Shown here piece by piece: positions 12,261-21,238 of a stretch of 36,837 bases of DNA; positions within the stretch are counted from its first letter, which is position 1, and the number at the start of each line of letters is the position of its first letter. Position numbers and translations under genes: made by a program. The stretch comes from Rhodanobacter sp. (lineage in GTDB: Bacteria; Pseudomonadota; Gammaproteobacteria; Xanthomonadales; Rhodanobacteraceae), in assembly GCA_022730295.1 (NCBI GenBank), contig DZCM01000012.1:1-36837 (forward strand), written 5' to 3'. The notes beneath the pieces were generated by a model. That model made no database searches. It had not been told where the DNA came from and saw only the letters and a program-made list of their open reading frames with translations.

Positions 12261-12350
12261 CCGCAAATAAACGCCAATGAACGCGAATTGTGAAGCTGGT
12301 AATTCGCCAGCCTTTGCTTTCATTGGCGTATATTCGCGTTCATTTGCGGA
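12261..12350. repeat. Palindromic intergenic element with three CGCNAAT 7-mers on a 10-bp period in each arm
   Basis: Left CGCAAAT 12262, CGCCAAT 12272, CGCGAAT 12282; right ATTTGCG 12342, ATTCGCG 12332, ATTGGCG 12322; exact 2-fold axis at 12305. Confidence 0.9.
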
Positions 12351-13632
12351 CCACTTGCCTTTCGCGCACCAACCACAGGCCGATCAACAGCCCGAGCCAC
12401 GCCGGCAAGGCGAGCGCGATCCACGGCAGGTTGTGTTGCGGGAACCACGGCGTGAGCTTGGACAGCGATGCGAACAGGGACAGCAGCGCCATCAGCCCCG
12501 AAATGACCAATGCGAACGTGTGCGCGCGGGCGCCAGACTTGCGCAGGCGCCACAGTGCCGGGATCAGCAGCCATGCAAGCGGGTTGAACAGGAACAGATT
12601 TTCGTTGGCCCATGCGGCCCGGTGGGCGGTGGCGAACCACAGCACCAGCATCAGCACGCCGGCGAGGCCGGCCAACAGCGCGTACAGCGATCCGGCGACT
12701 GCGAACCACCAGCGTTCGATCGAGTAGCGATCGGCAAGCCGCGCGGAGGCAACGAAGCCGGTTCCCAGCAGCAGGCCCACGATCAACAAGGGCCACAGCA
12801 AATCAGGTGGCGATGCGGGCGGCGAGGGCAGGCGCTGCGGCGACAGCAGCGTTTCCGATTGCACCAGTGGCGCGCCGTCGCTCGCGCGGACCGTGCGCAG
12901 TTCCTGCATCAGCCGCGCGGGAATGAACGCACCGCTCCAACGCGTCAGCGGCTGGTCGGCATACGGGCCAAGGCCGAGGTCCAGCAGGTACATCAGCCAC
13001 GATTGCCCCGATATCAGGCGGTCGGTTTCGCTGCGGTAGGTTTCGCCGTGCGCGGCGGGGGCGGTCAGTTGCGGTTCCAGAGCGCCGCCCAGCGCCATGT
13101 TCAGGGCGTCGCGCACGCGCGTGGTGCAGTTGTCGGCGAAGTAGCGATAGCGATAGCGCGAGTTCCCGGGCTGCACGTTCCACACCAGAAAATCGCGCAG
13201 GGCCGCGCGTTGCGCGGGGGCGAGGTTCAAGCGCTGGTCGGTGATCGAACGGCCTTCACCTGCATATTCCTGGATGTCATCGGAGGTGGGCCAGGCCGCG
13301 GCGCGATAGATCATGATCCCGCGTGCGAAGTTGAGATAGAAATCCTTCTGGTCGAAGTCGAACATGCCGTAGTTGAAGGCATACGATTCGCCGCTTGCGG
13401 TGTCGGTGATCACCAGCGCGTCGTGGCCGAAGCGCTCCCAGTACACCTGGCCGGGTCCGTAGGTGTAGAGGTCGACCCGCAGGTTGGCGCCGGGCGCGTC
13501 GGCGACGCCGGCTTGTGCCAAGGGCGGCAGCAGCGCGCACAAGAACATGGCGAGCACCAACCATGCAGGCAGCAACGGGAAGCGGTGGCGTGGGGGCATC
13601 GGCGCGGCGGCGGCAGGGGCGTAGCCGCGCAT
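12340..13632 (-). CDS. DUF4105 domain-containing membrane protein
   Basis: 430 aa; DLYTYGPGQVYWERFGHDALVITDTASGESYAFNYGMFDFDQ...YRYFADNCTTRVRD plus C-terminal TM helices. The true start may be the ATG at 13599. Confidence 0.85.
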   Translation of the reverse strand: MRGYAPAAAAPMPPRHRFPLLPAWLVLAMFLCALLPPLAQAGVADAPGANLRVDLYTYGPGQVYWERFGHDALVITDTASGESYAFNYGMFDFDQKDFYLNFARGIMIYRAAAWPTSDDIQEYAGEGRSITDQRLNLAPAQRAALRDFLVWNVQPGNSRYRYRYFADNCTTRVRDALNMALGGALEPQLTAPAAHGETYRSETDRLISGQSWLMYLLDLGLGPYADQPLTRWSGAFIPARLMQELRTVRASDGAPLVQSETLLSPQRLPSPPASPPDLLWPLLIVGLLLGTGFVASARLADRYSIERWWFAVAGSLYALLAGLAGVLMLVLWFATAHRAAWANENLFLFNPLAWLLIPALWRLRKSGARAHTFALVISGLMALLSLFASLSKLTPWFPQHNLPWIALALPAWLGLLIGLWLVRERQVVRK

Positions 13633-13647
13633 GATAAACGGGGCATC

Positions 13648-13816
13648 ACCCCGACGCTTCGTGCCGGTTCCCCTGGTTCCGAAGGGGGTAAGCGGCTTTC
13701 GCTGCGCGTGGCGCGCGAGCTTCGAAGAGCGTCCCGAGTCGCGGACCCGAAGCGGCGCCGACGCTCGCCTTCCCCCTTCCGCAGGAGGGGGAGCGAGGGG
13801 GTGATTGGGTTGCGCG
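13648..13816. repeat. REP/BIME-like mosaic element, copy A
   Basis: CTTCCCCCTTCCGCAGGAGGGGGAGCGAGGGGGTGATTG hairpin unit (about 13770-13808) preceded by a degenerate unit TTCCCCTGGTTCCGAAGGGGG (about 13669-13689). Confidence 0.65.
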
Positions 13817-13825
13817 TGCGTTGCG

Positions 13826-14671
13826 CTATTCTGCAGCCGACTTGCGCACCCGGAACTGCAACACGCGGCGGTCGTCCGCGCCGGTCACGTCGAACGAATA
13901 GTCGCCCAGCGTGGCGCATTCGCCGGGGTCCGGCAGGTGGCCAAATTCGGCGGTGACGAGGCCGCCGACGGTGTCGTATTCCTCGTCGGAATACGTGGTC
14001 TGGAAATGCTCGTTGAAATCCTCGATTGGCGTGAGCGCGTCAACCAGCCAGCTGCCGTCGGCTTGTGCGTCGATCAATTTTGGCGGCACCGCGTCGTCAT
14101 GCTCGTCGTCGATTTCGCCGACGATTTCTTCCAGCACGTCCTCGATGGTGATGAGGCCGGCCACGCCGCCGTATTCATCCACCACCACCGCCATGTGGTT
14201 GCGCGAGCGGCGGAACTCCGCCAGCAACACGTTGAGGCGCATCGATTCTGGAATCATCACCGCGCGCCGCAACAGGGCATGCACGCCGGTCGTGCCGCTG
14301 TCACCGCGACGCAGCAGGTCCTTGGCCAGCAGGATGCCGAGGATTTCGTCCTTGTCCTCGCCGTGCACGGGAAAGCGCGAGTGCCCCGAGTCAATCACCG
14401 TTTCCAGGATCGCCGAGATCTCGTCGTCGATGTCCAGCATGACCATCTGCGCGCGCGGCACCATGACGTCGCCGACCACCATCTCGGTGACGCGGATCGC
14501 ACCTTCGATCATTGCGTAGGTTTCGCCGGAGAGCAGCCCGTTGGACTGCGCCTCGCGCAACTCCTCGAGGAGTTCCTCGGGGTTGCGGGGCTCACCGGAT
14601 AGCATGTGGCCCAGACGATCCCACAACGAACGGTGGGCGGGGCCGGTGGTACTGGGAGGTTCTGCTGACAT
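13826..14671 (-). CDS. corC: HlyC/CorC family CBS-domain protein
   Basis: 281 aa; VGDVMVPRAQMVMLDIDDEISAILETVIDSGHSRFPVHGED, VDEYGGVAGLITIEDVLEEIVGEIDDEHD. Confidence 0.95.
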   Translation of the reverse strand: MSAEPPSTTGPAHRSLWDRLGHMLSGEPRNPEELLEELREAQSNGLLSGETYAMIEGAIRVTEMVVGDVMVPRAQMVMLDIDDEISAILETVIDSGHSRFPVHGEDKDEILGILLAKDLLRRGDSGTTGVHALLRRAVMIPESMRLNVLLAEFRRSRNHMAVVVDEYGGVAGLITIEDVLEEIVGEIDDEHDDAVPPKLIDAQADGSWLVDALTPIEDFNEHFQTTYSDEEYDTVGGLVTAEFGHLPDPGECATLGDYSFDVTGADDRRVLQFRVRKSAAE

Positions 14672-14705
14672 GGGTCGAAAACACGTCCCCGGAGGGGCGG
14701 GTTGG

Positions 14706-15233
14706 TTATTTTAGCAAGATCGTGGCGTGTGTGTACGGCAGGCCGGTCGCGGGCATGGCCCGCTCCTGCATTTGGTAGGGATCGGCGATGCCGAGCGACA
14801 TCAGGATGCGCGTTTCCAGTGTTTCCATGCGCCGGGCATCGGCGTCGTTTTGGTGGTCGTAGCCAAGCAAATGCAAGGTGCCATGCACGGTCAGGTGGGC
14901 GTAGTGGTCGCGTACCATTTTGCCCTGTTCGCGCGCTTCACGCGCGACTACGGGAGCAGCGATCACGAGATCACCCAGAAGCGGCACGCTGATTTCTGGC
15001 GGGAGCTCGACCGGGAACGACAGCACATTGGTAGCGTAATCCTTGCCGCGGTATTGCCGGTTCAACGCGCGGCCTTCGCGGGCGCCGACGATGCGAATCG
15101 ACAATTCCGCGGGTTTGCGGTGGCGCGCGCCGGCGAGCGCAGCCTCCACCCAGCGACGGAAACTCCCGGCGGCGGGTACGCCGCGCCGCGGCGTGGCGAA
15201 CGACACACTCAAATCAGGCCGTGGAATCGCCAT
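14706..15233 (-). CDS. ybeY: rRNA maturation RNase YbeY
   Basis: NRQYRGKDYATNVLSFP and the metal motif HLTVHGTLHLLGYDH. Confidence 0.96.
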   Translation of the reverse strand: MAIPRPDLSVSFATPRRGVPAAGSFRRWVEAALAGARHRKPAELSIRIVGAREGRALNRQYRGKDYATNVLSFPVELPPEISVPLLGDLVIAAPVVAREAREQGKMVRDHYAHLTVHGTLHLLGYDHQNDADARRMETLETRILMSLGIADPYQMQERAMPATGLPYTHATILLK

Positions 15234-16200
15234 TGGCTTCCTCGGCCCTCTCGTACGCGCGCACGATTTTCGCCACCAGTGGATGCCGCACCACGTCGCG
15301 CGCGGTGAAGAAGGTAAAGCTGATGCCTTCCACGCCGCGCAGCACCTCGATCACGTTGCGCAAGCCCGAGCGCGTGTTGCGCGGCAGGTCGACTTGTGTC
15401 ACGTCGCCGGTGACGACCGTGGTGGTACCGAAGCCGATGCGGGTGAGGAACATCTTCATCTGCTCGACGGTGCTGTTTTGTGCCTCGTCCAGGATCACGA
15501 AAGAATCGTTGAGTGTGCGTCCGCGCATGTAGGCGAGCGGCGCCACTTCGATCACGCTGCGTTCGATCAGCCGCGCGACCTTGTCGAAGCCGAGCATTTC
15601 GTAGAGCGCGTCGTACAGCGGGCGCAGGTAGGGATCGACTTTCTGCGTCAGGTCGCCGGGCAGGAAGCCGAGTTTCTCGCCAGCCTCGACAGCAGGGCGC
15701 ACCAGGATCAAGCGTTGCACGCGCGCGGTTTCCAGCGCCTCCACGGCGCTCGCGACCGCAAGATAGGTCTTGCCGGTGCCGGCCGGGCCGATGCCGAAGT
15801 TGATGTCGTGGCGTGCGATGGCGTGCAGGTAATTCACCTGATTCGGCCCGCGCCCGCGAATGGTGCCGCGCTTGACCCTGATCGAAACTTCCTGTGCACC
15901 ATCGGTTGATTTTTCCGCGAGCGCATCGACGCCGGCTTCCGACAGACGGAGATTGAGCACGCGTCCGTTCAGGGTTTCGTGCTCGGTGGCGTCATATAAA
16001 TTGCGCAGCACGCGTTCGCCGGACTGCACTGCCGCATCCTCGCCGATCACGCGGAACACGTTGCCGCGATTATTGATCTCGACGCCAAGGCGCAGCTCGA
16101 TCTGGCGCAGGTGTTCATCGAATGGTCCGCACAGATTCGCCAGCCGCTGGGTGTCGTCGGGTTCAAGCGTAAAGTCGTGCTGGGTCAGCGAATCAGTCAT
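15214..16200 (-). CDS. ybeZ: PhoH-family ATPase
   Basis: MTDSLTQHDFTLEPDD...; Walker A GPAGTGKTYLAVA, FVILDEAQNSTVEQMKMFLTRIGFGTTTVVTGDVTQVDLP. Stop overlaps ybeY start. Confidence 0.95.
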   Translation of the reverse strand: MTDSLTQHDFTLEPDDTQRLANLCGPFDEHLRQIELRLGVEINNRGNVFRVIGEDAAVQSGERVLRNLYDATEHETLNGRVLNLRLSEAGVDALAEKSTDGAQEVSIRVKRGTIRGRGPNQVNYLHAIARHDINFGIGPAGTGKTYLAVASAVEALETARVQRLILVRPAVEAGEKLGFLPGDLTQKVDPYLRPLYDALYEMLGFDKVARLIERSVIEVAPLAYMRGRTLNDSFVILDEAQNSTVEQMKMFLTRIGFGTTTVVTGDVTQVDLPRNTRSGLRNVIEVLRGVEGISFTFFTARDVVRHPLVAKIVRAYERAEEANGDSTA

Positions 16201-16231
16201 CTGGAAAACTTGCGTGATGAAAGGAGCATTT

Positions 16232-16303
16232 ACCACGGATCAACACGGATACTCACGGATCAGGCCTGCTTTGGATCCGTGTTCATCCGTGCACATCCGT
16301 GGT
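16232..16303. repeat. Palindromic intergenic element with three CACGGAT 7-mers on a 10-bp period in each arm
   Basis: Left CACGGAT 16234, 16244, 16254; right ATCCGTG 16275, 16285, 16295; all three pairs share the axis at 16267.5. Confidence 0.93.
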
Positions 16304-16313
16304 CATCTTTGCT

Positions 16314-17732
16314 TCATGCTTTCTTGGTGGTAACACGCCCGCGCAGGGAGTTGGTCAGCGCGGCGGTGATGGTGACATCGACAAATTGCCCGCTGAGGTG
16401 TGGATCGCCGGCAAAATTCACCTGCCGCATGTTTTCGGTTTTGCCGGTCAGTTCGTGCGCATTTTTCTTTGACGGCCCGGTGACGAGCACGCGTTGCGTG
16501 GTTCCCACCATGCCCTCGCTGATCCGGGTGGCGTGGAAGTTGAGGACACGCTGCAGCGATGCCAGGCGTTCGTGCTTGACGTCATCCGGTGTGGGGTCGA
16601 TGAGGTTGGCGGCGGGCGTGCCTGGGCGCTTGGAATAGATGAACGAGAACGACTGGTCGAAGCCTACGTCCTCGATCAGCTGCATGGTCTGCGTGAAGTC
16701 GGCATCGGTTTCGCCGGGGAAGCCGACGATGAAATCCGAAGAGACGCAAATGTCCGGGCGCACAGCGCGCAGCTTGCGGATTTTCGATTTGTATTCAAGC
16801 GTGGTGTAGCCGCGTTTCATCATCGCCAGCACGCGGTCAGAACCTGATTGCACGGGCAGATGCAGGAAATTGGCCAGCTTGGGCACGTCGCGATAGGCGG
16901 CGATCAGTGAATCGGAGAATTCCAGCGGGTGCGAGGTGGTGAAGCGGATCCGGCCGATGCCGTCGATCTCGGCGATGGCGCGGATGAGCAGCGCGAGGTC
17001 GGCCATGCCGCCGTCGAACATCGGCCCGCGATACGCATTGACGTTTTGGCCGAGCAGGTTGACCTCTTTCACACCTTGTTCGGCCAATGACGCGACTTCG
17101 GCCAGCACGTCGTCGAAGGGCCGCGAGATTTCCTCGCCGCGGGTGTAGGGCACCACACAGAACGAGCAATATTTGCTGCAGCCTTCCATGATCGAGACGA
17201 AAGCCGCCGGGCCTTCGGCGCGTGGCTCGGGCAGACGGTCGAACTTCTCGATCTCCGGGAAGGAAATGTCGACCTGCGGCTTGCCGGTGGCGCGGCGCGC
17301 GTCGATCAGGTCAGGCAGGCGGTGCAGGGTTTGCGGACCGAACACCAGGTCGACATACGGCGCACGTTCGACGATCGCCGCGCCTTCCTGTGAGGCCACG
17401 CAACCGCCGACGCCAATCAACACCTCCGGATTCGCCTGCTTGAATTCCTTCCAGCGGCCGAGTTGCGAAAACACCTTGTCCTGCGCCTTCTCGCGGATCG
17501 AGCAGGTGTTGACCAGGATCACGCCGGCCTCGGCGATGTCGTTGGTGCGCTGCATGCCGCGTTCGGCCGCGAGCACTTCTTCCATTTTGCGGGAGTCGTA
17601 CTCGTTCATCTGGCAGCCGTGGGTCTGGATGAAGAGTTTTCCGGGCATGGATTTCCCGGACGTGGACTCGCCGCGGCGCGCGGCGCTGCCGGCCAGCTGC
17701 GCGGTGGGTGCGGGATTGGGCGTGTCGGCCAT
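16314..17732 (-). CDS. miaB: tRNA-2-methylthio-N6-dimethylallyladenosine synthase
   Basis: [16 protein letters not shown]; radical SAM motif [19 protein letters not shown]-terminal TRAM-like region. Confidence 0.97.
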   Translation of the reverse strand: MADTPNPAPTAQLAGSAARRGESTSGKSMPGKLFIQTHGCQMNEYDSRKMEEVLAAERGMQRTNDIAEAGVILVNTCSIREKAQDKVFSQLGRWKEFKQANPEVLIGVGGCVASQEGAAIVERAPYVDLVFGPQTLHRLPDLIDARRATGKPQVDISFPEIEKFDRLPEPRAEGPAAFVSIMEGCSKYCSFCVVPYTRGEEISRPFDDVLAEVASLAEQGVKEVNLLGQNVNAYRGPMFDGGMADLALLIRAIAEIDGIGRIRFTTSHPLEFSDSLIAAYRDVPKLANFLHLPVQSGSDRVLAMMKRGYTTLEYKSKIRKLRAVRPDICVSSDFIVGFPGETDADFTQTMQLIEDVGFDQSFSFIYSKRPGTPAANLIDPTPDDVKHERLASLQRVLNFHATRISEGMVGTTQRVLVTGPSKKNAHELTGKTENMRQVNFAGDPHLSGQFVDVTITAALTNSLRGRVTTKKA

Positions 17733-17859
17733 GGCGGAGTCGTGCAGCGGAAACGACTGCGTATTGTAGCGGTGCCGGGGCCTTGCGGCTGTCGAGGGTG
17801 CCAGGAAGCGTGACGGCGGCGCTTGGTTTCCAGCGCTGGGCGCGGCACACTGCGAGCCC

Positions 17860-19002
17860 ATGGATGCCAGGTTCCGCCCCGGGTTTTTCTGCGACACGCG
17901 CCGCGCCGTGCGCGGCATCGCGGCGTGCCTGGCGCTGTTGTTGGCGTGCGTGGCGTTCCCGGCCGCTGCCAGCGTGCTGTATCGCTGCACCGGCACGGAC
18001 GGCGTGACGGCGTTCGTCAGCCACACGCATGGTTACAAGCATTGCGTGAAGGTGGGCGATTGGGAGGCGCCGGCGGCGCACCAGCGGCACGCGGACAAGC
18101 GCAACGACCAGCCGAGAGGCACGCTATTGCCGGGCCAACCGCCGCGGCCCGTCGCGGCGGATCCACGCGTGCTGAAAATCATTCCACTTGGCGAGCCGCC
18201 GCCGCCGGTGGCAGCGCCTGCGCCACCGCCGCCGCAAGCGTGGCAGCCTTTGCCAGTGGTGGCCATGCAGGCGTTCGCGAGCCGGATATTGCCGAAATTG
18301 TTGGGTGTGGAGTTGCCGCCGCCGTCGCCCGCCAGCACGACTGCGCCGGCCGCAGCATCGACCGCGCCGATTCCGCTGAAACTCGATGCCGATGTGGTCA
18401 AACCGCCGCGCCGCGGCGCGGTGTACCGCGTCGTCAAAAAGAACGGCACCGTACTGTATACCAACCTCGCGGCGCTTGCCGAAGGCCAGAACGCGACCAA
18501 ACTGTTCACCTACATCGTCGAGTGCTACGCCTGCGACGTGCATTCGAAGATCGACTGGAACACCGTGCCGCTGCACCTTGCCGAGTATCGCGGTGACATT
18601 GAGGCCGCGGCCAAGCTGAGTGGCGTCAACGTAGCGCTGTTGCGCGCGGTCATCCATGCCGAATCGGGCTTCAACCCGCGCGCCTTGTCGTACAAGGGCG
18701 CGCAAGGGCTGATGCAGTTGATGCCGGCGACGGCGGGCGAGCTGGGTGTGACTGATGCCTTCGATCCGGGCGAGAACATCGATGGTGGTGCGCGCTATCT
18801 TGCCGCGCTGTTGCACGATTACCACGGTGACGTGATGTTGGCGGCGGCAGCCTACAACGCCGGCGAGGGCGCAGTGGCAAAGTACGCCGGCGTGCCGCCG
18901 TATGCCGAGACGCAGGTTTACGTGAAGCGGGTGGCGCTGTTGTACGAGCGCTATCGTAAGGCGTTGGCAACCTATCCGAGCGTTGCCGCGGCGGGTGGCT
19001 GA
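17860..19002 (+). CDS. Lytic transglycosylase (SLT domain) with Pro-rich linker, secreted
   Basis: Signal peptide; SLT motifs [38 protein letters not shown] and [12 protein letters not shown]. Confidence 0.92.
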   Translation: MDARFRPGFFCDTRRAVRGIAACLALLLACVAFPAAASVLYRCTGTDGVTAFVSHTHGYKHCVKVGDWEAPAAHQRHADKRNDQPRGTLLPGQPPRPVAADPRVLKIIPLGEPPPPVAAPAPPPPQAWQPLPVVAMQAFASRILPKLLGVELPPPSPASTTAPAAASTAPIPLKLDADVVKPPRRGAVYRVVKKNGTVLYTNLAALAEGQNATKLFTYIVECYACDVHSKIDWNTVPLHLAEYRGDIEAAAKLSGVNVALLRAVIHAESGFNPRALSYKGAQGLMQLMPATAGELGVTDAFDPGENIDGGARYLAALLHDYHGDVMLAAAAYNAGEGAVAKYAGVPPYAETQVYVKRVALLYERYRKALATYPSVAAAGG

Positions 19003-19049
19003 TCGCTGCGGCAGCCTGGACGAGCATCGCGCGATCGCTCATGCGATCG

Positions 19050-19099
19050 GGCCTTCCGGCGCTCCTGCAGAGAAGCTGTTGCAGGAGAGCTGGAAGGCC
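19050..19099. terminator. Long hairpin between convergent genes, candidate bidirectional terminator
   Basis: GGCCTTCCGGCGCTCCTGCA / TGCAGGAGAGCTGGAAGGCC: 18 of 20 Watson-Crick pairs plus one G-U; no strong T-tract. Confidence 0.55.
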
Positions 19100-19110
19100 T
19101 GATGGGTGTG

Positions 19111-19917
19111 CTATCGCTTCAATGAAGATGTCAGCGACGGCGCGATGGCCGCGACAATCTCTTCGGCGATGTGGTGGTTGGCGGCGACGAGGTTGCCCGA
19201 TTCCGGCATGCCATCGACGCCCACCATGTTGCAGTAGCGGCCGCCGGCTTCACGCACCAGCAGGCAGCCGGCCGCGATGTCCCACACCTTCAAACCAGTT
19301 TCGAAATAGCCGTCCAAACGTCCGGCCGCGGTCCATGCCATGTCCAGCGCAGCGGAACCGGTGCGGCGAATGTCTTCGGCGCGCTTCAGCAGTTCGCGTG
19401 TCATGTCGAGCTGGGCGTTCAAGTGTTGCCGCTCGCGGTACGGAAAGCCCGTCGCCAGCAATGCACCGTCCAGCGATTCGCGCTTGGCAACGCGGATGCG
19501 GCGATCGTTGAGGAAGGCGCCATCGCCCTTGCTGGCGGTGTAGATTTCATTGCGCAGCGGGTCCAGGATTACCGCGTGCACGGGTTCGCCGTGGTCGAGC
19601 TGCGCAATCGACACCCCGAAGTGCGGGATGCCGCGCAGGTAATTGTGGGTGCCATCCAGCGGGTCGATGGCCCAGCTGAAACGCGCGCCGACTTTGCCGG
19701 ATGCGCCGGTTTCCTCGCCGAGCATCGCGTGGTCGGGGTAGGCGCGGCGCAGCTCCCGGACAATCTCGCGTTCAGCCTGGCGATCGACCTCCGAGGCGAA
19801 ATCGAGGTGGTGTTTCTCGATCACGGCGACGCTGCCGAGGCGGTTCATGTAACGCAGGATCACACTGCCAGCGGCGCGCGCGGCACGGATCGCGGTGGTG
19901 ACGGCAGGTCGAGCCAT
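19111..19917 (-). CDS. suhB: Inositol monophosphatase family protein (SuhB-like)
   Basis: MARPAVTTAIRAARAAGSVILRYMNRLG...LGEETGASG...SWAIDPLDGTHNYLRGIPHFGVSI...WDIAAGCLLVREAGG. Starts at the ATG at 19917, inside a longer ORF. Confidence 0.93.
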   Translation of the reverse strand: MARPAVTTAIRAARAAGSVILRYMNRLGSVAVIEKHHLDFASEVDRQAEREIVRELRRAYPDHAMLGEETGASGKVGARFSWAIDPLDGTHNYLRGIPHFGVSIAQLDHGEPVHAVILDPLRNEIYTASKGDGAFLNDRRIRVAKRESLDGALLATGFPYRERQHLNAQLDMTRELLKRAEDIRRTGSAALDMAWTAAGRLDGYFETGLKVWDIAAGCLLVREAGGRYCNMVGVDGMPESGNLVAANHHIAEEIVAAIAPSLTSSLKR

Positions 19918-20013
19918 GGCGAAAGGTTTCCGGGAATTTGAAAAAGAACGCGCCGCGAGGCGGCGCGCTGGGCATTTTAGCAGCGCCAGGGCGCGTGGAG
20001 TTATTCTGCAGTG

Positions 20014-20790
20014 ATGAACCAGTCCACCGCCTTCATCCCGCCTGCACCGCAGTCGATCCGCTTCGTGCTGGCGCGCACCTCGCACCCCGGCAACATCGGC
20101 GCGGCCGCGCGCGCCATCCGTACCATGGGCTTCTGGCGACTCGTACTGGTGGCGCCGCAGCGCTATCCCGATCCGCAAGTCGAGGCGATGGCCGCTGGCG
20201 CCGACGACGTGCTCACGCATCTCGTGCAGGCGGCGTCGCTCACCGAGGCGATCACCAGTTGCACCCGGGTCTACGGCTTGTCCGCGCGCCGCCGCGGCGT
20301 GAACTTGCCCGAGCTTGATCCGCGCGCCGCGGTGGCCGAGATCGCGCCGCTCGTGGCCGCGGGCCGCGAGGTCGCCTTGCTGTTCGGCAACGAGCGCTCC
20401 GGCCTCGACAACGATGAATTGTCGGTATGCCAGGCGATGGTGCGGATCCCCAGCGTCGAGGACTTTTCTTCGCTCAATCTTGCGCAGGCGGTGCAAGTGA
20501 TGGCCTGGGAACTGCGCATGGCGATGCTGGGCGAGGTTCCGCCATCGCCGCCGGACCACGATGCGTCGCCCGCTACCGCCGACGAAATGGAGCGTTTCTT
20601 CGAGCACCTGTTCGCGACTTTGCATGCGATCGACTTCCACAAGGGCCGCGCAGCGGTCACGATCGAACAGCGCCTGCGCCGGCTGTTCCACCGAGCGATG
20701 CCCGATGCGCGTGAATTGCGCATCCTGCATGGCGTGCTCGCCGATGCCGAACGCATGGCGCAATTGGCTGGCGCAAAACGCGGGGAGTGA
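20014..20790 (+). CDS. trmJ: tRNA (Cm32/Um32) methyltransferase, SpoU/TrmH family
   Basis: IRFVLARTSHPGNIGAAARAIRTMGFWRLVLVAP...VALLFGNERSGLDNDEL...FSSLNLAQAVQVMAWELR. Confidence 0.93.
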   Translation: MNQSTAFIPPAPQSIRFVLARTSHPGNIGAAARAIRTMGFWRLVLVAPQRYPDPQVEAMAAGADDVLTHLVQAASLTEAITSCTRVYGLSARRRGVNLPELDPRAAVAEIAPLVAAGREVALLFGNERSGLDNDELSVCQAMVRIPSVEDFSSLNLAQAVQVMAWELRMAMLGEVPPSPPDHDASPATADEMERFFEHLFATLHAIDFHKGRAAVTIEQRLRRLFHRAMPDARELRILHGVLADAERMAQLAGAKRGE

Positions 20791-20829
20791 CGAACACGCC
20801 GTGGTTTGGCGTGGCTTGCCGCGAGACGT

Positions 20830-21159
20830 TTACAACGGGCGATCGACCAGCAAGAACGTGCAGCCATCCGGTGAATGCACGTCCAAGTGTTGCGAGCCGG
20901 GCGCCGCGATGCTGGCCCAGCCGGGCGCAAGGGCCTTGCCCGCCACGCGCAATTCGCCTTCCAGCACGTAGATGAATTCCGGCAATTCGTGCGTGTGCGG
21001 CGGGATCCGCGCGCCGGGATCCATCCGCACCAGCTGCATTTCCAGTCCGCCTGCCACCGCGATGTTCTTGACGGACAATCCTGCGGTCAGTGCGGATGCT
21101 TGCCACGGCACATCGGCGCAGTTGGCGCTGAACAGTTCACCTTGCGGCAGTTCGATCAT
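20830..21159 (-). CDS. Cupin domain-containing protein
   Basis: MIELPQGELFSANC...MQLVRMDPGARIPPHTHELPEFIYVLEGELRVAGKALAPGWASIAAPGSQH; cupin_2-like HTH/E/H motif. Confidence 0.85.
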   Translation of the reverse strand: MIELPQGELFSANCADVPWQASALTAGLSVKNIAVAGGLEMQLVRMDPGARIPPHTHELPEFIYVLEGELRVAGKALAPGWASIAAPGSQHLDVHSPDGCTFLLVDRPL

Positions 21160-21238
21160 GGCATTACCCGGCATGCAGCAACGATGAAGTGGGCAGGCGC
21201 AACTGCTGGCCCGTCCGATCCGGTGCATGGTAACGTGC

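Noticed and set aside
12277-13956. 559-aa plus-strand ORF
   Set aside because: Antisense shadow of DUF4105 and the REP-like copy A; Arg/Gln-rich, no recognisable domain, typical of high-GC codon bias.
19939-19979. Hairpin GCGCCGC-GAG-GCGGCGC between suhB and trmJ as terminator
   Set aside because: Lies between divergent starts, so a terminator role is unlikely; too short to interpret.
19111-20763. 550-aa reading of the IMPase ORF
   Set aside because: The N-terminal 280 or so residues are antisense to trmJ; SuhB homology begins at the ATG at 19917.
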